Positions 1-7,556 of a DNA stretch of 18,458 nt are shown one piece after another. Under the pieces are notes generated by a model that did no database searches, had not been told where the DNA came from, and saw nothing but the letters and a program-made list of their open reading frames with translations. Made by a program: the position numbers and the translations under genes. Positions within the stretch are counted from its first letter, which is position 1. Each line of letters opens with the position of its first letter. Source of the DNA: an uncultured Alphaproteobacteria bacterium (GTDB lineage Bacteria; Pseudomonadota; Alphaproteobacteria; HIMB59); NCBI GenBank assembly GCA_902632575.1, contig CACPCY010000012.1, forward strand, positions 1 to 18,458, read 5' to 3'.

Positions 1-286
1 CTGCTGTTGGTTCAAATAATAGATCTACGTCGTTGTTAGAGCAAAAATCGTAGTCAAGGCCCTTATTCCTAGGATAAGAGTTAAAATCTTCTTTACTGTT
101 AAATTGTTTTTCATTTACAAAAATACTTACAATAGTTTTGTGATTATCATTTTTTGATCTTTTTATCAGTTCTCCATGTCCCTTATGAAGGGCGCCCATA
201 GTAGGAACAAAACCAATTGAGTATTTTCGATTTTGATAAGCAGTCAAATATAACTGTAAATTAGAAATGTCTTTAATTATCAACAT
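1..286 (-). CDS. panC: Pantoate--beta-alanine ligase (pantothenate synthetase), N-terminal part; gene continues past the left edge
   Basis: PanC joins pantoate and beta-alanine with ATP to make pantothenate, the precursor of coenzyme A, in the cytoplasm. Reading the minus strand from the ATG at 284-286 gives 95 uninterrupted residues carrying the family's N-terminal signatures. These are GFVPTMGALHKGH at residues 25-37, with the nucleotide-binding HxGH motif as HKGH (34-37), SIFVNEKQF at 54-62, and a DFNSYPR segment at 67-73. The family is usually about 280 residues, so about two thirds of the gene lies outside the window. It is transcribed away from rpmH across a 73-nt gap. No clear Shine-Dalgarno precedes the ATG. 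The identification is firm from the motifs; only the C-terminus is unseen. Confidence 0.93.
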   Translation of the reverse strand, partial: MLIIKDISNLQLYLTAYQNRKYSIGFVPTMGALHKGHGELIKRSKNDNHKTIVSIFVNEKQFNSKEDFNSYPRNKGLDYDFCSNNDVDLLFEPTA

Positions 287-359
287 AATTTGTTTTTATT
301 TATTGACTTCATATCAATAATTGTTAAATGTAGGAACCAATTTTTTAGGTGTATTAGCA
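287..359. promoter_or_regulatory. Divergent panC / rpmH intergenic region with candidate rpmH promoter and ribosome binding site
   Basis: For rpmH on the plus strand, TTGACT (303-308) is followed after 16 nt by TAAATG (325-330), which has a TGT just before it (322-324) and so resembles a weak extended -10. AGGTG (347-351) lies 8 nt before the rpmH ATG and is a reasonable Shine-Dalgarno. On the minus strand, TTAACA (complement of 322-327), a 17-nt spacer and AATAAA (complement of 299-304) could serve panC. The two candidates overlap, so they might compete. Box matches are imperfect in this AT-rich sequence; the ribosome site is more convincing than the promoters. Confidence 0.4.
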
Positions 360-494
360 ATGAAAAGAACATATCAACCAAGTCAATTAGTAAGAAAAAG
401 AAGGCATGGATTTCGTTCTAGAATGTCAACTGTTGGTGGTCGTAAAGTCATTAATGCTAGAAGAGCTAAAGGTCGATCTAGACTATCTGCTTAA
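360..494 (+). CDS. rpmH: Large ribosomal subunit protein bL34
   Basis: This is the small, very basic protein L34 of the 50S subunit, which binds 23S rRNA. The ATG at 360 opens a 44-residue frame ending in TAA at 492-494. It begins MKRTYQPS, continues with the [11 protein letters not shown] block (residues 12-22), and has the [18 protein letters not shown] tail that is nearly invariant in bL34. Length and every conserved block match the family, whose usual length is 44-46 residues. AGGTG 8 nt upstream of the ATG is a good ribosome site. It heads the rpmH-rnpA-yidD-yidC-engB operon, and rnpA begins 3 nt after its stop. The gene is too short to pass a typical length cut-off, but the identification is certain. 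Confidence 0.97.
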   Translation: MKRTYQPSQLVRKRRHGFRSRMSTVGGRKVINARRAKGRSRLSA

Positions 495-497
495 TTT

Positions 498-827
498 TTG
501 AGACTTCCTACACTAAAAAAATCTTCCCAATTTTCTCAAATCAGAAACAAAGGGAACTACTTTAAAAGTTCAAGTTTTAATGGCTATATTCTTCATGACG
601 CAGATTTAGAAACTTTTCTAGTTGGTATTATAGCTAGTAAAAAGCTTGGCAATGCAGTTGAGAGAAATAGGGCTAAAAGAAGGGCTAGAGAGGCAATTCG
701 AACATGCGGTCTTATAAATACATTAAATCAAGTCAAATTTGTAATAATACTCAAAAAAACAGTTTTGAAAGTACCTTTTATTGATTTAAAACAAGATATT
801 GAAAAATTCTTATCTCATGAAAAATAA
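498..827 (+). CDS. rnpA: Ribonuclease P protein component
   Basis: The protein subunit of RNase P helps the catalytic RNA bind and cut the 5' leaders of pre-tRNAs. The 109-residue product has the family fold order: an N-terminal LKKSSQFSQI segment (residues 6-15), a central hydrophobic strand, then the RNR signature in GNAVERNRAKRRAREAIR (51-68), the strongly basic helix that contacts RNA. Length is normal to slightly short. The start is TTG at 498: an in-frame TAA, the rpmH stop, lies two codons upstream, and no ATG occurs early in the frame. There is no obvious Shine-Dalgarno, so translation is probably coupled to rpmH, three bases upstream. The rpmH-rnpA pairing is nearly universal in bacteria. 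Confidence 0.95.
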   Translation: MRLPTLKKSSQFSQIRNKGNYFKSSSFNGYILHDADLETFLVGIIASKKLGNAVERNRAKRRAREAIRTCGLINTLNQVKFVIILKKTVLKVPFIDLKQDIEKFLSHEK

Positions 828-1053
828 TATCAAAAAGCTTTGGAAAATAACTTTTATTGCACCGATTAAATTCTATCAATTATTCATATCACCTATGTTA
901 CCAAAAACTTGTAGACATCTTCCAACATGCTCCGAATATACAGTTGGGGCTATTCAAGAATTTGGTGTTTTAAAAGGAATAACAATGGGAATGGTTAGAA
1001 TTCTAAAATGTAATCCGTTAGGTTCGTCTGGTTACGACCCAATAAAAAAATAA
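817..1053 (+). CDS. yidD: Membrane protein insertion efficiency factor YidD
   Basis: YidD is a small, membrane-associated protein that helps YidC insert inner-membrane proteins. The 78-residue product shows the family pattern: an N-terminal amphipathic stretch (IAPIKFYQLFISPML, residues 14-28), the cysteine block CRHLPTCSEYT (Cys32, Cys38), and the closing CNPLGSSGYDP motif (65-75). I chose the ATG at 817, which overlaps the end of rnpA by 11 nt. A TTG at 799 is in frame and would add six residues, but YidD proteins normally start close to the amphipathic helix, and ATG is the better codon. It lies between rnpA and yidC, its usual place. Confidence 0.93.
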   Translation: MKNNIKKLWKITFIAPIKFYQLFISPMLPKTCRHLPTCSEYTVGAIQEFGVLKGITMGMVRILKCNPLGSSGYDPIKK

Positions 1054-1054
1054 T

Positions 1055-2743
1055 ATGGAAAATCAAAAGAACTTATTCCTAGCTATTATTATTTCTATGG
1101 CAATTATTTTTGGGTTTCAGTTACTAGTGCCTCAACCAGAGAGAACGCCAATGACTGAAGAACAAACGAATGATGAAAGTCTTGTTGATCTCAGTATTCA
1201 AAAATCCTCTTCTACTATTTTAGCTGATAGAGGTGATGTAATAATTCAGTCAGGAAGGGTGAACTTTGATAACTCTAAAATTAAAGGCTCTATTAATTTA
1301 AATGGAGCAGTAATTGATGATCTAATCTTAGAGGAATTCAGAGAGACACTAGATCCAACATCTGACTTAATTGAATTTTTGAATCCTTTAGGGTCTGATA
1401 ATGCCTATTATTTAGATACAGGTTGGGTAAGCTCTGATAGCACAATTGAGTTACCTAATAGTTCTAGTATTTGGATTGCTGATAAAAACACTATTGGTGT
1501 TAATGAACCAGTAAAACTGACTTGGACTAGTGATCAGAATATTACTTTTGAAAAGATCATAACTCTTGATGAAAACTATTTATTTAGCGTTGATCAAAGG
1601 GTTATAAATAATTCAGGTCTTTCTTTTGACCTATATCCCTACGGATTATCCAAAAGACAAGGAATTCCAGAGATGCAAAATTTCTTTATACTTCATGAGG
1701 GCCCTCTGTCAATCACTGATGGGGTATTGGAGGAATATGATTATGACGATTTAAAAGACGATAAAAAAATTAAACATTCTTCTGTTGGAGGGTGGATCGG
1801 GATGACAGATAAGTATTGGCAGACTGCGATAATCCCTGACCAAAACGAACCTGTTCAGCAGACATATAAGTACAGCTTTGTTGATAATATAGATAATTTT
1901 CAAACTGATATTGTCGGGGAAAGAATAGCTGTTTCAAATAATGCGAGTATCTCCCATAATTTTAAAATTTTTGCAGGGCCAAAAATTGTAAATATTATCG
2001 ACAAATATATGGAAGAATATGGGTTTGACGGGTTTGATCGCTCTGTGGATTTTGGTTGGTTTTATTTTTTAACAAAACCAATTTTTAATGTTTTAGAATT
2101 TATATACGGGTATGTAGGAAACTTTGGTTGGTCAATAATTCTCTTTACAGTTTTGATGAGAATATGTTTTTTTCCACTTGCTCAACAATCATTTAAATCA
2201 ATGGCAAAAATGAAAAAACTTGCTCCTGAGATGCAAAGACTTAAGGAACAATACGGAGATGATAGAGCTGGAATGCAAAAAGAAATGATGGCTTTATATA
2301 AAAGAGAAAAGGCAAATCCTATAGCTGGTTGTTTGCCAATACTTTTACAGATTCCAGTATTTTTTGCCTTGTATAAAGTTTTATTTGTAACTATTGAGAT
2401 GAGACATGCCCCTTTTATAGGATGGGTGCACGATCTCTCAGCGCCTGACCCCTTAGGGGCTCTAACTCTTTTTGGATTTGTGGAATGGAATGTTCCAGGT
2501 ATTTTGCAAATTCTAAATGTTGGTATTTGGCCAATCTTAATGGGTATTTCGATGTATATTCAATTTAAACTCAACCCGGCTCCGGTGGATAAAATGCAGG
2601 CCAAAATTTTTGGTTTATTGCCAATAATATTTACTTTTATTTTAGGTGGCTTCGCAGCAGGGCTAGTTATTTATTGGACAACTAACAATGTTTTATCAAT
2701 GGCTCAACAATACATAATACAAAGAAAAATTATGAAGAGTTAA
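1055..2743 (+). CDS. yidC: Membrane protein insertase YidC (Oxa1/Alb3 family)
   Basis: YidC inserts and folds inner-membrane proteins, alone or with SecYEG. Its 562 residues have the long Gram-negative architecture: an N-terminal anchor helix (residues 7-25), a periplasmic beta-domain (about 55-315), and the conserved core from about 340. The core contains the helix with VLMRICFFPL, whose Arg369 corresponds to the groove arginine (Arg366 in E. coli). Next come the cytoplasmic coiled-coil hairpin (about 380-418, rich in Met, Lys and Glu), NPIAGCLPILLQIPVFFALY (421-440), and the final helices ending in WTTNNVLSMAQQYIIQ. The start is 1 nt after the yidD stop. The TAA stop shares its last base with the engB ATG (TAATG), so the two are translationally coupled. 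Confidence 0.97.
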   Translation: MENQKNLFLAIIISMAIIFGFQLLVPQPERTPMTEEQTNDESLVDLSIQKSSSTILADRGDVIIQSGRVNFDNSKIKGSINLNGAVIDDLILEEFRETLDPTSDLIEFLNPLGSDNAYYLDTGWVSSDSTIELPNSSSIWIADKNTIGVNEPVKLTWTSDQNITFEKIITLDENYLFSVDQRVINNSGLSFDLYPYGLSKRQGIPEMQNFFILHEGPLSITDGVLEEYDYDDLKDDKKIKHSSVGGWIGMTDKYWQTAIIPDQNEPVQQTYKYSFVDNIDNFQTDIVGERIAVSNNASISHNFKIFAGPKIVNIIDKYMEEYGFDGFDRSVDFGWFYFLTKPIFNVLEFIYGYVGNFGWSIILFTVLMRICFFPLAQQSFKSMAKMKKLAPEMQRLKEQYGDDRAGMQKEMMALYKREKANPIAGCLPILLQIPVFFALYKVLFVTIEMRHAPFIGWVHDLSAPDPLGALTLFGFVEWNVPGILQILNVGIWPILMGISMYIQFKLNPAPVDKMQAKIFGLLPIIFTFILGGFAAGLVIYWTTNNVLSMAQQYIIQRKIMKS

Positions 2744-3318
2744 TGAGCCTTGTCTCAAATTATTTCAAAAAACAAACTAAGTTTTTACTAAGCGCTACAC
2801 AACCTCGTCAATATCCTAATGTAAGTTTTCCTGAAATAGCTTTCATAGGTAGGTCAAATGTTGGAAAATCTAGTTTAATCAATGCAGTTTTTATGAAAAA
2901 ACTTGCACATATTTCAAATACCCCAGGTAAAACAAGACAAATTAATTTTTTTAATCACGGAGATTCAATGATGGTTGTTGATCTTCCTGGGTATGGATTT
3001 GCAAAAATATCTCAAAAGGAGGCATTTCAGATATCAGATCTTGTCTCTCAATATCTAACATCACGTGAAAATTTAAAGAAAATATTTGTATTAATTGATA
3101 ATTCATTGGGGCCAAAAAAAATAGACATAGAGATGATTGACTCGATGAAAAAAATAAAACAAAAAATTATTATTTGTTATACAAAGAGTGACAAAAAAAT
3201 AAAAGAAAAGTCGGCTTTTTTAGACAATTTAAATACTGAATTTGAAAACTACATTGTAAGTTCAAAAACAAACGAAAACATATTTGAAATTCAAAAAAAA
3301 ATTTTTGAATTTTTATAA
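2743..3318 (+). CDS. engB: Ribosome biogenesis GTP-binding protein EngB/YsxC/YihA
   Basis: EngB is an essential small GTPase that acts late in assembly of the 50S subunit. All G motifs are present in its 191 residues: G1 GRSNVGKSS (36-44), G2 region TPGKTR (60-65), G3 DLPGYG (80-85), G4 TKSD (147-150) and G5 SSK (173-175). Length is typical of the family (about 195-215). The ATG at 2743 overlaps the yidC stop by one base. In many alphaproteobacteria I recall argB following directly; here 43 nt of noncoding sequence and a HAD-family gene follow instead. Confidence 0.96.
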   Translation: MSLVSNYFKKQTKFLLSATQPRQYPNVSFPEIAFIGRSNVGKSSLINAVFMKKLAHISNTPGKTRQINFFNHGDSMMVVDLPGYGFAKISQKEAFQISDLVSQYLTSRENLKKIFVLIDNSLGPKKIDIEMIDSMKKIKQKIIICYTKSDKKIKEKSAFLDNLNTEFENYIVSSKTNENIFEIQKKIFEFL

Positions 3319-3361
3319 ATCTTCTTGGCTTTTATATAATAAACATTAGTTTAACACGCTT
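3319..3361 (+). promoter_or_regulatory. engB / HAD intergenic gap with a consensus -10 box
   Basis: The 43-nt gap contains a perfect TATAAT at 3335-3340, 21 nt before the ATG at 3362. No good -35 lies 16-18 nt upstream: TTGAAT at 3305-3310 is 24 nt away. An internal promoter for the HAD-dapD-dapE-peroxiredoxin genes is therefore possible but weakly supported in such AT-rich DNA. Confidence 0.3.
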
Positions 3362-4045
3362 ATGAACAATATAACAAATTGGGTTTTTGACTTAGACAAT
3401 ACACTTTATAAAGCGGAGTGTGGTTTGTTTGATAAAGTACACATACTTATGGGCAAATTTATTGAGGAAAAGTTAAATTTAGCCTCTGGAGATGCACAAG
3501 CTCTGAGGTCTAAATATTACCATCAATATGGAACAACACTCAGGGGTCTTATGATTGAACATCATGTGAACCCTAATGAATATTTGGACTACGTACATCA
3601 AATTAATTATGAAGTAGTTCAACCTAATACATCTCTTGCGGAAATATTAAAAAGCTTAAATGGAAAAAAGTATATTTTTACAAATGCTAATTTTGAACAT
3701 GTGGAAAAAGTTTTAGAAAAACTTAATATGACTAGTATTTTTGATGGATGTTTTGACATTTCTGAAAGTGATTATATGCCAAAACCTCACAAAGAAGTTT
3801 ATGACTCATTCCAAAATAAATTCAATTTAGACAATAGTTCAACAGCTATGTTTGAGGATCTTCATATTAATTTGAAAGAGCCCCATAAAATGGGTTGGCA
3901 GACAGTTTGGGTAACGAATAACCTTGAATACAACCTAAATAAAGATGTCAATCAGCAAGAAGATATTCAAAAAATTATTGATGAAAAAGGCTACATATCA
4001 CACGTTACTGATGATTTGGAGAATTTCTTAAAAAACGTGATATAA
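3362..4045 (+). CDS. HAD-family hydrolase, pyrimidine 5'-nucleotidase type
   Basis: This is a haloacid dehalogenase-superfamily phosphatase that probably removes phosphate from a pyrimidine nucleotide or similar small metabolite. The 227 residues contain motif I as VFDLDNTLY (nucleophile Asp10 and acid/base Asp12), motif II Thr107 in FTNAN, motif III Lys141 in PKPHK, and motif IV acidic residues in FEDLHIN (Glu165, Asp166). The DLDNTLY form and the position of the cap between motifs I and II fit the family of yeast Sdt1/Phm8-like nucleotidases. It ends 7 nt before dapD. In many alphaproteobacteria a gene of this kind sits beside dapD, which hints at a shared function that the sequence does not prove. 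The substrate is uncertain. Confidence 0.85.
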   Translation: MNNITNWVFDLDNTLYKAECGLFDKVHILMGKFIEEKLNLASGDAQALRSKYYHQYGTTLRGLMIEHHVNPNEYLDYVHQINYEVVQPNTSLAEILKSLNGKKYIFTNANFEHVEKVLEKLNMTSIFDGCFDISESDYMPKPHKEVYDSFQNKFNLDNSSTAMFEDLHINLKEPHKMGWQTVWVTNNLEYNLNKDVNQQEDIQKIIDEKGYISHVTDDLENFLKNVI

Positions 4046-4052
4046 AAGTATT

Positions 4053-4883
4053 ATGAGCCATCAAGATATAATTGAAAAATTATGGGATCAAAGAGATCAG
4101 ATAAATTTTATTGATGATAATGAAGCCAAAAAAAATGTAGAGAGTGTTCTTAACTTATTGGATGAGGGAAAGCTTCGAGTATGCGAAAAAAAAGAAAATG
4201 ATTGGCATGTGAATCAATGGCTTAAAAAAGCAATTCTTTTAAGTTTTAGAATTCAAGATATGGAAATAATAACTGGCGGTCCGAGTGTAAAAGACGGGTC
4301 TACTTCATGGTGGGATAAAGTTCCCTCAAAATTCCAAGATTGGAAATCGGAAAATTTTCAATCAGCTGGTTTTAGAGCTGTTCCTAACTGTGTTGTAAGG
4401 AGATCAGCATTTATTGCAAAAAGTGCAGTTCTTATGCCATGTTTTGTTAATTTGGGTGCATATGTAGATGAAGGAACTATGGTTGATACTTGGGCTACGG
4501 TTGGTTCTTGTGCTCAAGTGGGAAAAAACTGTCATATCTCAGGGGGCGCAGGCATAGGAGGTGTCTTAGAACCTTTGCAGGCAAATCCAGTTATAATAGA
4601 GGATAATTGTTTTATTGGTGCGAGGTCAGAAGTTGCCGAGGGTGTAATTGTTGGAGAGGGATCAGTATTATCCATGGGGGTATTTATTGGTGCCTCAACA
4701 AAAATTTATAATCGTGAAACTAAAGAAATTTATATGGGAAAAGTTCCTCCATATTCTGTTGTTGTTCCAGGGAGTCTTCCAAGTTCTAAAGGAGATGCGT
4801 CATTGTACTGTGTTGTGATTGTGAAAACAGTTGATGAAAAAACTCGTTCAAAAACCTCCGTAAATGAATTACTAAGAGACTAA
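4053..4883 (+). CDS. dapD: 2,3,4,5-tetrahydropyridine-2,6-dicarboxylate N-succinyltransferase
   Basis: DapD transfers succinyl from succinyl-CoA to tetrahydrodipicolinate, the first committed step of the succinylase branch of the lysine and meso-diaminopimelate pathway. The 276 residues (E. coli has 274) start with a helical N-terminal domain (about 1-100) containing the [14 protein letters not shown] segment (84-97). A left-handed parallel beta-helix of hexapeptide repeats follows (about 105-215), including [20 protein letters not shown] (131-150) and the [16 protein letters not shown] loop (154-169). A short C-terminal region closes the protein. The gene starts 7 nt after the HAD gene and ends 1 nt before dapE, so the next enzyme of the branch but one is co-transcribed. 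No odd features. Confidence 0.97.
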   Translation: MSHQDIIEKLWDQRDQINFIDDNEAKKNVESVLNLLDEGKLRVCEKKENDWHVNQWLKKAILLSFRIQDMEIITGGPSVKDGSTSWWDKVPSKFQDWKSENFQSAGFRAVPNCVVRRSAFIAKSAVLMPCFVNLGAYVDEGTMVDTWATVGSCAQVGKNCHISGGAGIGGVLEPLQANPVIIEDNCFIGARSEVAEGVIVGEGSVLSMGVFIGASTKIYNRETKEIYMGKVPPYSVVVPGSLPSSKGDASLYCVVIVKTVDEKTRSKTSVNELLRD

Positions 4884-4884
4884 A

Positions 4885-6048
4885 ATGTTAGACACAATAG
4901 AACTATCAAAAAAATTAATATCTTTTGACTCCGTTACCCCAGCGAAACAAGATATTTTTGACTTTTTAATAGAAGTATTTGAGGAAAATGGTTTTACAAC
5001 AAAACAATTAAACTTTGATGGTGATGGAAGTTACGAAGTAATTAATATTATGGCTACATATGGGCCAACCAACACAAATGGAAAACATTTTAATTTTTTA
5101 TGTCATGTTGATGTAGTGCCTCCTGGTAACATAGAGGATTGGGATACTCCTCCTTTTGAGCCAACAATTAAAGATGGGTATCTTTATGGCCGTGGATCAG
5201 AGGATATGAAGGGGTGTACAGCAGCCAGCATGGTGAGTGTATTTAAATTTATTAAGGAAAATAAAGGTTTTAACGGCACAATAAGTTTCATCATAACTGG
5301 AGATGAAGAAGCAGACTCTGTTAATGGTGTAAAGAAAGTCGTAAAATGGTTGAAAGAAAATAATATCAGAATAGATGGATCAATAGCTACTGAGTCATCC
5401 TCTGAGAAAATAATTGGTGATCAAATAAAAGTTGGAAGAAAAGGAGCTGTAGATGTCCAAATTGAAATCATTGGTAAACAAGGACATGCTGCCTATCCTC
5501 AGCTAGCTCAAAACCCTCTACACTGTTTGTCTAAGGTAATATCTTTTTTTGATAATCAAAAACTTGATGATGGTGCAGAATATTTTGAACCATCTACTCT
5601 TCAATTTACTCAGATAAACTTAAATAATAAAGCAAAGAATGTAATTCCAGAGAAATTAATTACTGTTGGCGACATGCGATTTAATGATAATTGGGACGAA
5701 GAAAAAATACAAAATTTTTTTAATGAAAACTTGACTAAAATCTGTTCTGAAAATAATTGTAAGTATAACTTGATACTAACTTTTAGAGGCTTGCCTTTCC
5801 AGGCTTTCAATGACCCATTTACAAAACATTGTATTAAAGCAATTAAAGCTGTAACAGGATTGGATGCCAGTCAAGATACTGGAGGCGGAACATCAGATGC
5901 TAGATTTATGCAAGAAGTTTGTCCTGTCTTTGAATTTGGAACAATTAACAAAACTCTTCATAAAGTTAATGAATGTGTTTCTATTGAGGATCTCAAAACG
6001 ACTGAAAAAATTTATTTCAAAACATTAGAAAATTTTTTCAAATTATGA
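4885..6048 (+). CDS. dapE: Succinyl-diaminopimelate desuccinylase
   Basis: DapE hydrolyses N-succinyl-LL-diaminopimelate to LL-diaminopimelate and succinate; it is a di-zinc M20 peptidase-family enzyme of the cytoplasm. The 387 residues (family about 375-390) show the expected ligands in order: His74 in CHVDVVPPG, with Asp76 beside it; bridging Asp107 in GSEDMKG; catalytic Glu141 and ligand Glu142 in GDEEAD; Glu170 in ATESSS; and His359 in NKTLHKVNE. These match the H67/D69/D100/E134/E135/E163/H349 set of the H. influenzae enzyme. A dimerisation domain fills about 185-295. The ATG is 1 nt past the dapD stop, and the TGA stop overlaps the peroxiredoxin ATG as ATGA, indicating translational coupling. 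Confidence 0.96.
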   Translation: MLDTIELSKKLISFDSVTPAKQDIFDFLIEVFEENGFTTKQLNFDGDGSYEVINIMATYGPTNTNGKHFNFLCHVDVVPPGNIEDWDTPPFEPTIKDGYLYGRGSEDMKGCTAASMVSVFKFIKENKGFNGTISFIITGDEEADSVNGVKKVVKWLKENNIRIDGSIATESSSEKIIGDQIKVGRKGAVDVQIEIIGKQGHAAYPQLAQNPLHCLSKVISFFDNQKLDDGAEYFEPSTLQFTQINLNNKAKNVIPEKLITVGDMRFNDNWDEEKIQNFFNENLTKICSENNCKYNLILTFRGLPFQAFNDPFTKHCIKAIKAVTGLDASQDTGGGTSDARFMQEVCPVFEFGTINKTLHKVNECVSIEDLKTTEKIYFKTLENFFKL

Positions 6049-6521
6049 AACAAGGAGAGCTTATACCAAATATTAATCTAAGATTAGTTTCTTCTGATGG
6101 CACAAGAGATTTAAATCTACATGAAAATTTTAAAAATAAACGAGTTCTTATTATATGCATACCTGGTGCATTCACTTCTACATGCCATGTACAACATTTA
6201 CCTCCTTTTATCAATGGAGCAGAACAGATAATTAAAGAAAAAAAATTAGATATGATTTGTTGTATTACTACAAATGACCCATATGTTTTAGATTTGTGGA
6301 GAAAAGAATTAGGAGAAACTGTTATAAAATTTATATCAGACGGTAATGAAGAATTTATGAAATTATCAAAACTTAAAAGAGAATATGAAAGTAATTTTAT
6401 GGGTGAAAGACTAATTAGGTCTGTCATACTTTTGGAAAATTTAGAGGTTATAAAAATAATTACTGAAGATCCGGGGGAGTTCAAAAAAACAGGCTTTGAT
6501 GAAATTTTAAAAATTATCTAA
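6045..6521 (+). CDS. Peroxiredoxin, Prx5/redoxin type
   Basis: This is a thiol peroxidase predicted to reduce hydrogen peroxide or organic peroxides. Its 158 residues carry the Prx5-type active site PGAFTSTC (40-47), with Thr44 and peroxidatic Cys47, followed by HLPPF (51-55), which is diagnostic of this subgroup. The later Arg in GERLIRSVIL is in the right place for the catalytic arginine. Other cysteines (38, 72, 73) lie in strands, so no obvious resolving cysteine is seen; a 1-Cys mechanism with an external thiol donor is likely. The gene is coupled to dapE by an ATGA overlap, an unusual partner, and its last 15 nt overlap the end of the convergent glycosyltransferase gene. Confidence 0.9.
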   Translation: MKQGELIPNINLRLVSSDGTRDLNLHENFKNKRVLIICIPGAFTSTCHVQHLPPFINGAEQIIKEKKLDMICCITTNDPYVLDLWRKELGETVIKFISDGNEEFMKLSKLKREYESNFMGERLIRSVILLENLEVIKIITEDPGEFKKTGFDEILKII

Positions 6522-7556
6522 GTATTCTTTTATCTTCTTTTTCGACTCAAATTTCTTTGCAAATATGTAACTTTTTTTACTATAGCTTTTATATTTTTTG
6601 AAAATATCAATGATTGATTTGACAAGTTGCTTGGGGTCATTTTCTTTTACGATTATACCATTGTCTCCTATCGACTCCGAAGTCCCTCCGCTATTACTGA
6701 CTATACAAGGTAATCCATAGGAGGCAGCTTCAACATTTGATATTCCAAAGCCCTCAATACTTTCAGGTGTAGTTATAGTTGGCATTATATGAATAGAAGA
6801 ATTTTTAAAAATTTTTTCACTTGAGATATCTTGGTGCATGAAGTCTACCTGCCTTTGTAGTGAGAATTTTATAACTAAATCCTTCAATCTTGATAATTCT
6901 GGCCCTTCTCCAAGAATGGCATATTTAAGTATAATTTTAAATTCATTTCTTAGTATAGACATTGCTTCAAATACTAAATGGTGCCCCTTTCTGTATTCTA
7001 GTCTAGCTACAGTGCATAAATCATATTTTTTTTTATTATTTTTATTTTTAGAAATTTTCTTAATAAAAGCTGGATATATTATTTTATAATTAAATTTTTT
7101 TGAATTTTTGAAATTTTTCAATGTTTTATTTTTAGTAAATTGAGAATTATAGATAGTTAAATCTGCTTTATTTAAAGAATTTAAAATTCTATGTTTATTT
7201 CTTAATTTTAGTATTTCATTTCCGTGAACTAAACAAATTTTTTTAACATCTGTAGTATTATTAAATATCTCTAGTGATTTCCAACTATCAAAAAAAATAA
7301 TATCAATTTTATTTTTCATTAAAAAATTCTGAGCAAAACTTGATTTAATTCTTCTTCTAAGAAACTTGATTTGATCAAATCTGTAAATATCAAACTTACA
7401 TTTACTATCAAAATCTGAAGAAAATAGTTTAGATCCATCAGAGAGAACTGTTACTTTATTTCGCGTGCTAAAAGCATGTTGAGCTATATTTGTCATTACA
7501 GACTCAATACCGCCTACTTTTGGAGCAAAACATTGTGTGTAAATAAGAATTTTAAT
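6507..7556 (-). CDS. GT4-family (GT-B fold) glycosyltransferase, apparently started at an ATT codon
   Basis: This is a retaining glycosyltransferase of family 4, likely to add a sugar from a nucleotide donor to a cell-envelope acceptor. The C-terminal donor domain has RLEYRKGHHL (Arg185, Lys190) and the EX7E motif in EGFGISNVEA (Glu268, Glu276), counting from the start chosen here. The first ATG, at 7496, would discard an obvious N-terminal strand and glycine-rich loop: 20 codons upstream in the same frame encode KILIYTQCFAPKVGGIESV, the classic start of a GT4 protein. An in-frame TAA lies five codons before, and the only fitting initiator is ATT at 7554-7556, preceded by AGGGAG at 7 nt. That gives 349 residues. 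ATT overlaps the truA stop. The protein is unusually rich in Lys and Asn. Acceptor and donor are unknown. Confidence 0.85.
   Translation of the reverse strand: MKILIYTQCFAPKVGGIESVMTNIAQHAFSTRNKVTVLSDGSKLFSSDFDSKCKFDIYRFDQIKFLRRRIKSSFAQNFLMKNKIDIIFFDSWKSLEIFNNTTDVKKICLVHGNEILKLRNKHRILNSLNKADLTIYNSQFTKNKTLKNFKNSKKFNYKIIYPAFIKKISKNKNNKKKYDLCTVARLEYRKGHHLVFEAMSILRNEFKIILKYAILGEGPELSRLKDLVIKFSLQRQVDFMHQDISSEKIFKNSSIHIMPTITTPESIEGFGISNVEAASYGLPCIVSNSGGTSESIGDNGIIVKENDPKQLVKSIIDIFKKYKSYSKKSYIFAKKFESKKKIKEYLDNF

Noticed and set aside
799..816. Six-residue N-terminal extension of YidD from TTG
   Set aside because: The ATG at 817 gives the normal family length and start position.
6038..6484. 148-codon open frame on the minus strand opposite the peroxiredoxin gene
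   Set aside because: Fully antisense to a gene with clear active-site motifs; its translation has no recognisable domain and reads as a shadow of the AT-rich codons.
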